Shown here in pieces: positions 1-4,716 of a stretch of 6,656 nucleotides of DNA. The stretch lies in assembly GCA_028372485.1 (NCBI GenBank), contig JAOMYS010000055.1, positions 1 to 6,656 on the forward strand, written 5' to 3'. The position numbers and the translations under genes are program-made. The stretch is from Rickettsiaceae bacterium. GTDB lineage: Bacteria; Pseudomonadota; Alphaproteobacteria; Rickettsiales; Rickettsiaceae. A model generated the notes under the pieces. The model worked only from the letters and a program-made list of their open reading frames with translations. It ran no database searches and was not told the origin of the DNA. How positions within the stretch are numbered: position 1 is the first letter of the stretch; every line of letters starts with the position of its first letter.

Positions 1-388
1 TGAGGTTAGAGCCAGAGAAATCAGTATTGTTTAGTTGAGATTTTTCAATAATTACATTTTGAAAGTCTGAATTATGAAATTTAGTGTTTTGTAGATTACA
101 TTCACTAAAATTGACTTCTTGAAAAATAGTACCGCTGAAGTCTAATCCAGAAAAATCTAATCTAAAAAAATCTCCAGTTATTTTAGGGCCTTTAGAGATA
201 GATGATATAATCTGTACATTCTGCTCTTTATAGTAATGATTTTTTATGTATTCATTAAAATTTATAACATTCCCAGATCTGACACTCTCCCTATATCCAT
301 TAATGTCTTCTATAGTTGCTTCATGTTTTTTGATGCTTATATCTAAATCTTTTTTTAGTTTGTATTTGATTTCATCTATTGATTTCAT
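1..388 (-). CDS. Pentapeptide-repeat protein, N-terminal part (runs off left edge)
   Basis: Reading from an ATG at 388-386 leftwards, the frame stays open for 129 codons and leaves the window, so the C-terminus is missing. Residues 1-70 are a charged, probably helical head with no signal peptide. From residue 75 a strict five-residue period begins: F or L (once I) sits at 79, 84, 89, 94, 99, 104, 109, 114, 119, 124 and 129, with pentads such as SGLDF, SECNL and NNTDF. This is the A(D/N)LXX pattern that folds into a right-handed quadrilateral beta-helix. An in-frame stop at 409-407 and the absence of other upstream ATGs fix the start; the Shine-Dalgarno is weak (GAAG directly before the ATG). 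Pentapeptide-repeat proteins are common in intracellular bacteria and act mainly as protein-binding scaffolds. The function here is unknown. It is transcribed divergently from the coiled-coil gene at 634. Confidence 0.85.
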   Translation of the reverse strand, partial: MKSIDEIKYKLKKDLDISIKKHEATIEDINGYRESVRSGNVINFNEYIKNHYYKEQNVQIISSISKGPKITGDFFRLDFSGLDFSGTIFQEVNFSECNLQNTKFHNSDFQNVIIEKSQLNNTDFSGSNL

Positions 389-410
389 CTTCGATTTATT
401 AATTCGTTAA

Positions 411-430
411 TTATATTATTAATAATATAA
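411..430. repeat. 20-bp perfect AT-only palindrome
   Basis: TTATATTATT is followed immediately by its exact reverse complement. It lies 22 bp upstream of the pentapeptide-repeat start codon and overlaps its candidate -10 box. It could be a dimeric repressor operator, a cruciform-prone site, or simply a product of AT-rich composition. An alternative pairing of CGTTA (405-409) with TAACG (428-432) also exists. Confidence 0.5.
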
Positions 431-450
431 CGTATTGTTCTTTATAACAA
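422..450 (-). promoter_or_regulatory. Candidate sigma70 promoter for the pentapeptide-repeat gene
   Basis: On the minus strand, TTGTTA (450-445) is followed after 17 bases by TATTAT (427-422), matching the consensus at 4/6 and 5/6 positions. Transcription would begin about 27 bases before the ATG at 388. The region is extremely AT-rich, so chance matches are likely and this is only the best candidate seen. The -10 box lies inside the palindrome at 411-430. Confidence 0.3.
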
Positions 451-487
451 TTTTATATTCTTCTTCTTTTTGTTTTTTGCTCTTCAC

Positions 488-517
488 TGAGTTTATTAGG
501 GTAGATCAATAAACTTA
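488..517. repeat. Inverted repeat in the divergent spacer
   Basis: AGTTTATT (490-497) and AATAAACT (508-515) form an 8-bp perfect stem around a 10-nt loop. A G-T pair and a further T-A pair extend it to 488-517. No T-run follows on either strand, so it is not an obvious intrinsic terminator. It lies about midway between the two divergent genes. The rest of the 389-633 spacer shows no gene. Confidence 0.4.
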
Positions 518-633
518 TACAACCAAGTGTGTGGATTGTAAGAAGTGCACTGCCTACGTAACATTTTACTTTTTTTTATTACAAAAACATGTCTTAATAA
601 AAGATATACAAATTAACTATCGTTGGTGTGAAC

Positions 634-2571
634 ATGACTGGAATAGAGGAAGATCAGGCTATATTGGAAAAGAGTAAGGTTACATTACAAGAAGAAAAAG
701 CCGCATATAAGAGTAACTTTAATGAACTGAACAAAACTTCTATCAGCATAAAAAAAGAAATTGCCAGCAATAATTTATTACAACGAAATTTTAAAAAGGA
801 GAGCTTGAGATTGAAAGAACTAGGAATAGCAGATCTCAAAAGAATAGAGAAGGAGATTGACGATAATAATATAAACATTATCTCGAAACAAACGGAGATA
901 CAAGGTTACAGCAAAGTTTTGGAAGGAGAGCTGAAAAAAATAAATGTTGGAAATGAAAAGATTAAGGAAGGAGAGGGAGATTTAAAAAAACTGAAAATAA
1001 ATCAATTGGAAGCAGAGAATCGAGCAATTAAAATCGCTAAAAAAATTACTCAAGAATCGTCAGATAATATAGAACGAAGAGATGGTAAAACTGCAAAAAA
1101 TAATTATAAAGCACTGTTTGCAAAACTTATGAAAAAGAAAAATAAGTTAGAGCAAGTAGATGGTGAAGCTGTACAAAATAATGATCAAGCAGATTTTAAC
1201 AAATTTATGAAAGAGAAAGATGAATTAGATAAATCCATTAATGGGTTAGAAGGACAACTATTTTCCCTTAGAGAGTCTAATGAAGCGTATAGTAATTATG
1301 CGTTAGAAATAAAAAAGGAAAAAGAGCAGTCAGAGACATTATTGAAGTCATATAAAAAGGACATACCTAATCTTATCGCAAAAAAAACAAATAAGATTAA
1401 ACTAATAGAGAAACATAATATAGAACAACAACAATCTCTTGATAAGATTAAACAAACAATAACAAATAGCGACTTTAGTGAAAAAACAAACAAAAATAAC
1501 GCTGCTATAAGAGAAGCAAAAAATAGTATCAGCCTGGTAGAAAAAAATATTTATGATCTGGATCAAAAGATTGCAATAAATAAATTTTTGATAGATATAC
1601 ATAATAATGTTGATGTAGAGAAAAACCTAGAAGATTTAGTTACAAAAAATTTGTTAGTGCGGAGTAGTAGAGATGCGGAGTCAAAGATTGCGTATTTTAG
1701 GAGGAATGGCAAAGAGAAAGAGATAGAGGATTTTCAAGAATTTGCAAAATATATCTCTCAAGGACCAGAAAAGGCTAAAGAGTATAAAGAATCTGCAGAA
1801 TATATAGATACGCAAGTTTCAAAATATAAAGACAAAGGTGAAAATACTAAAGGAGTAAAAGAAGTAATGAATTACGCTATGTCCAAATATCAAGCATTAC
1901 CTAGTTGGAATAGGGGTAATAATAAAGGTATAGTAGAAGGCACCATGGCTCGTAAGAGTGAAACTGATAGATTATTCAAGTCTTTAGAATCATCAAGAGG
2001 AGACAAAACTGCTGAAGTAGCAGAAAATCAAGGATATTTAGATATATTAGCAAGTATTACATTAGAAAAGACAAAAGAAAAGCAGGTGATAGGAAATGAT
2101 GTTGGATATGTAGATACTAAAATAAGTGAATATGAATTAAATGACAAGAAGACTGTACCGATAAAAGCTGTTGTAAGTAAGATGGAGAAATTGCTCCCAT
2201 ATTGTCTAGGTAATGATAACAAATTACGCACTACTAGTGACTTTATCAAGGAAGCTGAAGTGCAGTTTAAAGGTCAAGGTGATTATGCTCAGGAAAAGAA
2301 ATATGCAAAGGCTCTAATGGGGATTATAAGAGAATCAGAGAGTAAATCGCCAAAAGGAATAAGGCTTATGTTGCACAAGGTAAAAGAAAATCTTGGATTG
2401 GGAGTTAAAGGAGACATAGAAAAAGTAAAAGGTGAAGATAAAGCTCAACTTAAAGAAATACGAGAATCTATCCGGAGAAATAGGGAGCAGAAAGGTGAAA
2501 ATTCTAAAGGGTTGATGGATACGTTGCAAAAAATTAAGGCAAATAAAAATAACTCTAGAGGGGGAGGTTGA
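634..2571 (+). CDS. Large Lys/Glu-rich coiled-coil protein of unknown function
   Basis: I do not recognise a family. The product is about 645 aa and highly charged, without signal peptide or membrane segment. Residues about 5-330 are Lys/Glu/Asn/Gln-rich with heptad-like Leu/Ile spacing and almost no Pro or Gly, which predicts a long coiled coil. Residues 156-204 contain a 26-residue tandem duplication. Residues about 390-570 contain two diverged copies of an ~80-90 residue helical module (Y-[IV]-D-T-x-[VI]-S-x-Y ...). The tail is basic and ends in Arg-Gly-Gly-Gly. I prefer ATG 634, with GGTG at 625-628 five bases upstream. GTG 628 is an equally in-frame alternative, and a stop at 598-600 excludes anything longer. 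It ends with TGA then TAG. It has no close neighbour in its own direction, and its composition (as low as 23% GC locally) is more AT-rich than rpsD. A cytosolic structural protein or a secreted type IV effector are both possible; the latter is inference from lineage and composition only. Confidence 0.75.
   Translation: MTGIEEDQAILEKSKVTLQEEKAAYKSNFNELNKTSISIKKEIASNNLLQRNFKKESLRLKELGIADLKRIEKEIDDNNINIISKQTEIQGYSKVLEGELKKINVGNEKIKEGEGDLKKLKINQLEAENRAIKIAKKITQESSDNIERRDGKTAKNNYKALFAKLMKKKNKLEQVDGEAVQNNDQADFNKFMKEKDELDKSINGLEGQLFSLRESNEAYSNYALEIKKEKEQSETLLKSYKKDIPNLIAKKTNKIKLIEKHNIEQQQSLDKIKQTITNSDFSEKTNKNNAAIREAKNSISLVEKNIYDLDQKIAINKFLIDIHNNVDVEKNLEDLVTKNLLVRSSRDAESKIAYFRRNGKEKEIEDFQEFAKYISQGPEKAKEYKESAEYIDTQVSKYKDKGENTKGVKEVMNYAMSKYQALPSWNRGNNKGIVEGTMARKSETDRLFKSLESSRGDKTAEVAENQGYLDILASITLEKTKEKQVIGNDVGYVDTKISEYELNDKKTVPIKAVVSKMEKLLPYCLGNDNKLRTTSDFIKEAEVQFKGQGDYAQEKKYAKALMGIIRESESKSPKGIRLMLHKVKENLGLGVKGDIEKVKGEDKAQLKEIRESIRRNREQKGENSKGLMDTLQKIKANKNNSRGGG
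1099..1245 (+). repeat. 78-bp-period tandem duplication inside the coiled-coil gene
   Basis: The segment starting at 1099 (encoding NNYKALFAKLMKKKNKLE) recurs at 1177 (NNDQADFNKFMKEKDELD). Over 54 aligned bases I count 40 identities, and the offset of 78 bp (26 codons) keeps frame. Similarity at the DNA level, and not only at the protein level, indicates a fairly recent in-gene duplication that lengthens the coiled coil. Confidence 0.65.
1801..2337 (+). repeat. Two diverged protein repeats in the C-terminal half of the coiled-coil protein
   Basis: Copy A (1801-2070) opens with YIDTQVSKY and copy B (2107-2337) with YVDTKISEY. In both this is followed by a Lys-rich helix (VKEVMNYAMSKYQALP and IKAVVSKMEKLLPYCL), an Asn/Gly-rich turn (NRGNNK and GNDNK), a second helix, and a third helix beginning near a Gly-Asp or Gly-Tyr (YLDILASIT and YAKALMGII). 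Identity is low, so this is an ancient duplication recognised by order of motifs. I do not recognise the module. Confidence 0.45.
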
Positions 2572-2583
2572 TAGGCTCGGGAA

Positions 2584-2634
2584 GAATTTTTGTAAAAATT
2601 CGTTTGTGGGGTGACTTCAGGGTTTTCTGAAGTT
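2584..2634. other. Two successive hairpins downstream of the coiled-coil gene
   Basis: The first is GAATTTTT-gt-AAAAATTC (2584-2601), an 8-bp AT-rich palindrome. The second is ACTTCAG (2614-2620) and CTGAAGT (2627-2633) around a six-base loop, extended by a G-T pair. Neither is followed by a clear T-run. They may stabilise the 3' end of the preceding mRNA or act as a weak terminator. The remaining spacer up to 2750 shows no gene. Confidence 0.35.
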
Positions 2635-2752
2635 CAATAACAATGTAGAAAACGTCATAAATTTTGACTTTCATGTATTATTCCAATAGTTCAGTTAAAA
2701 TAATGGTGTTATATCTCTAACTTATAAGCTATAAGAGGGGCAAAAAATAGGT

Positions 2753-2781
2753 TTGACTTTTATACAAAGCGTTTATATAAT
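2753..2781 (+). promoter_or_regulatory. Strong sigma70-type promoter of rpsD
   Basis: TTGACT (2753-2758) and TATAAT (2776-2781) are separated by exactly 17 bp, matching consensus at 5/6 and 6/6 positions. This is the best promoter in the window and fits constitutive expression of a ribosomal protein gene. The predicted start near 2788 gives a leader of roughly 110 nt. Confidence 0.75.
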
Positions 2782-2838
2782 CTCGGATCGAAGTAGCTCT
2801 TACTTACTAGTGTGTTTTAGAGTTTTATGCTGCTTTTA

Positions 2839-2857
2839 TTAAGATAGATAATCTTAA
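2839..2857 (+). other. Hairpin in the rpsD 5' leader
   Basis: TTAAGAT (2839-2845) pairs perfectly with ATCTTAA (2851-2857) around a five-base loop, about 40 nt before the start codon. S4 is an autoregulatory RNA-binding protein in Escherichia coli, so a leader structure could serve translational feedback. The stem is AT-rich and no E. coli-like pseudoknot is evident, so a regulatory role is inference. Confidence 0.35.
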
Positions 2858-2899
2858 GTTTTAAAAAATAATAATAGATTTTAGACAGGTAAATCTCAG

Positions 2900-3517
2900 G
2901 TGACAAGAATTGTTAAAGCAAAATATAAGGCTAGTAGAAGGTTAGGTAAAAGTATTTGGGGAGATGGTAAAGATCCTTTTCATACTAAAAATTATCGTCC
3001 TGGGCAGCATGGTGCAAATAGCAGGGTAAAGACATCCGATTATGGGCTGCACTTGCAAGCTAAGCAAGCCGTGAAATCTCACTATGGTCCTATTACTGAG
3101 AAGCAGTTTAGAAATACATTTGATCTTGCTGAGAAAATGAAAGGTAATACTGCTGAAAATTTTGCAGGTCTTCTAGAGAGAAGGTTGGATATGGTTGTGT
3201 ATAGACTGAATCTTGCTCCTACGATTTTTGCTGCAAGACAGTTGGTCTCCCACGGCAATGTTAGGTTGAATGGTAAAAAAGTAAATATACCTAGCCAGCG
3301 CTTAAAAGAAGGGGATAAGCTTGAGCTTAAAGAGTCTGCAAAAACGATTGCTGTCTACATGGAAGCTGCTCAAAAACAGGAAAGAAATGTTCCAGAGTAT
3401 CTATCTGTTGATCCTGCTTCTATGTCTGGAGCATTCGTCAGAGTTCCTATGATTTCTGATATTCCTTATCCATTTGATCCAAGTTTTGGAAAGATTATTG
3501 AGTATTACTCACGCTAA
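2900..3517 (+). CDS. rpsD: 30S ribosomal protein S4
   Basis: This is the primary 16S rRNA-binding protein that starts assembly of the small-subunit body. In E. coli it also acts in translational accuracy and autoregulation. At 205 aa it has the standard bacterial length. The N-terminal domain (about 1-93) holds the conserved KYKASRRLG, the GPGQHG-like RPGQHG (33-38) and the EKQFR motif (67-71). The S4 RNA-binding domain (about 94-156) begins at RRLDMVVYR and includes ARQLVSHGNVRLNGKKVN. The C-terminal PEYLSVD and FVRVP segments are also typical. There are no cysteines, so this is the zinc-free (C-minus) form. The start is GTG at 2900; an AGG at 2887-2889 lies 10 bases upstream as Shine-Dalgarno, and the N-terminal MTR-IVKAKYK matches the family start. 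It has its own promoter and no close neighbour, so it is probably monocistronic. Confidence 0.98.
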   Translation: MTRIVKAKYKASRRLGKSIWGDGKDPFHTKNYRPGQHGANSRVKTSDYGLHLQAKQAVKSHYGPITEKQFRNTFDLAEKMKGNTAENFAGLLERRLDMVVYRLNLAPTIFAARQLVSHGNVRLNGKKVNIPSQRLKEGDKLELKESAKTIAVYMEAAQKQERNVPEYLSVDPASMSGAFVRVPMISDIPYPFDPSFGKIIEYYSR

Positions 3518-3521
3518 GCTG

Positions 3522-3549
3522 TATATTTCATTCATATAGATGTTTTTTT
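3522..3549 (+). terminator. Weak intrinsic terminator after rpsD
   Basis: TATAT (3522-3526) pairs with ATATA (3534-3538) around a seven-base loop, and a run of seven T residues follows at 3543-3549. The position, just after the rpsD stop, is right. The stem is short and AT-only, so confidence is limited. Confidence 0.35.
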
Positions 3550-3646
3550 GAGCAATGTACTCTGACGGGCTTATAGATGGAGCCTAAAGAAGTGGTTCGC
3601 TGCATAGAGTTTGGGGCTTCTACTATAGTCAATTTATTTTGAATTG

Positions 3647-3709
3647 GAGTATGCGGTTCTAAAAATTTAGAAGGTCGTATACACAGTGTCATTAAACCGC
3701 AAGCGATCC
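3647..3709. repeat. Long imperfect hairpin with nested palindrome
   Basis: TGCGGTT (3652-3658) and AACCGCA (3695-3701) form a perfect 7-bp stem. GGA (3647-3649) and TCC (3707-3709) extend it beyond an internal loop. The apical region holds the palindrome at 3657-3672 and GTATAC. It could fold in RNA from either strand. Confidence 0.4.
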
Positions 3710-3875
3710 AGCCGTTCTATGTCATTTCTCATATGAATTTTTTCTATTGTCGTTCCGCACGTGACCTTCATTCCATTGTCTTTTCGTAAGCGACTGCTAA
3801 GGGAGCTATACGGAATCTCTTCAACTGCAGAGCCAGACCTCTATACTTCAGATATCTCATATAACTCGTAAAGAG

Positions 3876-3887
3876 CTCGCATGCGAG
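3876..3887. repeat. 12-bp perfect palindrome CTCGCATGCGAG
   Basis: This is a GC-rich perfect dyad in an otherwise AT-rich genome, so chance occurrence is less likely than for the AT palindromes. It lies inside the structured spacer. It may be a hairpin apex or a binding site; nothing else can be said. Confidence 0.45.
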
Positions 3888-4172
3888 TGACATTGAAGAA
3901 TAGTAATGTTCCAATTTATACCGATGACACATGCTGGAGAAACAATAAATCAGATTTAGGACCTATGACTCTAGAGTTTTTTAGGTGCTTAATAGTCATG
4001 CAACAACGCCGTAGTTCTACGAAATAACAAAGTGTATTGGTATGCCCCTTTTTTATAAAATATATCTTTAGAATTTCTGAAAGAGCGTAATCTTACAATA
4101 CAAATTGCTTTATACTATGAATACAAAGGATTCAAGATAGTTAAAAGCTGCTTGGAGTTACAAAAGTGTGAC

Positions 4173-4213
4173 TTAAAACTAACTTAAAGGCGATCAAATT
4201 TAACTGATATAAT
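4173..4213 (+). promoter_or_regulatory. Probable CtrA-controlled promoter of divK-pleD
   Basis: An extended -10 element TGATATAAT (4205-4213, exact TGnTATAAT) has only a poor -35 (TTAAAG, 4184-4189, 18-bp spacer). A perfect CtrA-type box TTAA-N7-TTAA occupies 4173-4187, and its right half overlaps that -35. In Caulobacter, CtrA activates promoters whose weak -35 is overlapped by such a box, and divK is among its targets. Transcription would start near 4220, giving a leader of about 90 nt with a small hairpin TAGGT-gttaa-ACCTA (4260-4274). TTAA pairs arise by chance in AT-rich DNA; it is the placement that makes this credible. Confidence 0.5.
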
Positions 4214-4308
4214 TAATTGCCTGTATTAATTATGATTTTATGTTGTACAGTTGGTGTTCTAGGTGTTAAACCTATATGACTAGTGTTACATAAAAAAAGA
4301 TAGTCTTT

Positions 4309-4716
4309 GTGAAAAAAGTATTAATTGTTGAAGATAACAGTCTAAACTTAAAATTATTTCATGATCTGCTAGTTGCAAAAAAATGCGAGGTTGTTGTTTC
4401 CAAGGATGGAGTGGGAATAACAAATATCGTATTAAAGGAATTACCAGATGTTATTTTAATGGATATTCAGCTGAATGGACTTTCTGGTATAGATCTCATA
4501 AAAGAACTAAAAAGTAATGTTGCTACAAATCATATTCCAATTATTGCAATTACAGCATTTGCAATGAAACATGATGAAGCCACTATTTCAAGTTCTGGTT
4601 GTGATTTATACCTTTCAAAACCAGTGTCAATCGATCTTTTTTATAAATCAATTGATAAATTTATAGACCTTACCCCAATAAGTAATAATGACAGCCACAG
4701 TATTAGTAGTAGATGA
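4309..4716 (+). CDS. divK: Single-domain response regulator DivK
   Basis: DivK is a stand-alone CheY-like receiver. In Caulobacter it is phosphorylated by DivJ, dephosphorylated by PleC, and acts through DivL/CckA to turn CtrA down. All receiver residues are present: acidic pair E8-D9, phospho-acceptor D52 in ILMDIQL, T82 in AITAFAM, and K104-P105 in LSKPVS. The N-terminal KKVLIVEDNSLNLKLF, the MDIQL-x-GLSG motif and AITAFAMKHDE are distinctive of DivK rather than CheY or Spo0F. The start is GTG 4309; an in-frame TAA at 4291-4293 excludes anything longer, and no clear Shine-Dalgarno is visible. At 135 aa it is slightly longer than usual. The extra ~15 Ser/Asn-rich residues are translated from the segment around the overlap with pleD, which begins 29 bp before the divK stop. 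No kinase is encoded in the window. Confidence 0.93.
   Translation: MKKVLIVEDNSLNLKLFHDLLVAKKCEVVVSKDGVGITNIVLKELPDVILMDIQLNGLSGIDLIKELKSNVATNHIPIIAITAFAMKHDEATISSSGCDLYLSKPVSIDLFYKSIDKFIDLTPISNNDSHSISSR

Larger units (their letters stand above)
3550..4040. other. GC-elevated, inverted-repeat-rich spacer without an intact gene
   Basis: GC is about 41% over 3541-3900, against about 28% over 4081-4260 and about 38% in a sampled stretch of rpsD. No frame on either strand codes for a recognisable protein. It contains a 7-bp stem TGCGGTT/AACCGCA (3652-3658, 3695-3701), a nested palindrome TTCTAAAAATTTAGAA (3657-3672), a 12-bp palindrome CTCGCATGCGAG (3876-3887), nested repeats at 3961-3999, and a small hairpin CGTAG-tt-CTACG (4010-4021). 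One minus-strand frame from ATG 3999 runs leftward through five stops and holds an open stretch of about 57 codons (3840-3670). Candidates are a decayed mobile element, an interspersed Rickettsiales repeat, or a structured non-coding RNA. I looked for landmark motifs of tmRNA, RNase P RNA, SRP RNA and tRNA and found none. Confidence 0.5.

Noticed and set aside
654..2529. Several hydrophobic minus-strand frames opposite the coiled-coil gene
   Set aside because: Phe/Leu/Ser-rich reverse translations are what Lys/Glu codons (AAA, GAA) give on the opposite strand. They have no plausible starts or ribosome binding sites.
2664..2692. TTGACT at 2664-2669 as a second promoter upstream of rpsD
   Set aside because: The hexamer 17 bases downstream is TAGTTC, a poor -10, whereas the promoter at 2753-2781 is nearly perfect.
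3556..3572. CTGACGGGC resembling the TTCGACGGG landmark of tmRNA
   Set aside because: The match is only about seven bases. No tag-peptide reading frame, no TTCGAATC-like T arm and no acceptor stem were found nearby on either strand.
3968..3986. ACTC-ta-GAGT followed by a T-run as an intrinsic terminator
   Set aside because: A four-pair stem with a two-base loop cannot form a stable terminator hairpin; it is more likely part of the nested repeat at 3961-3999.
4092..4116. TATACT (4111-4116) as the divK promoter
   Set aside because: No acceptable -35 lies 16-18 bp upstream, and the extended -10 at 4205-4213 with its CtrA box is closer to the gene and stronger.
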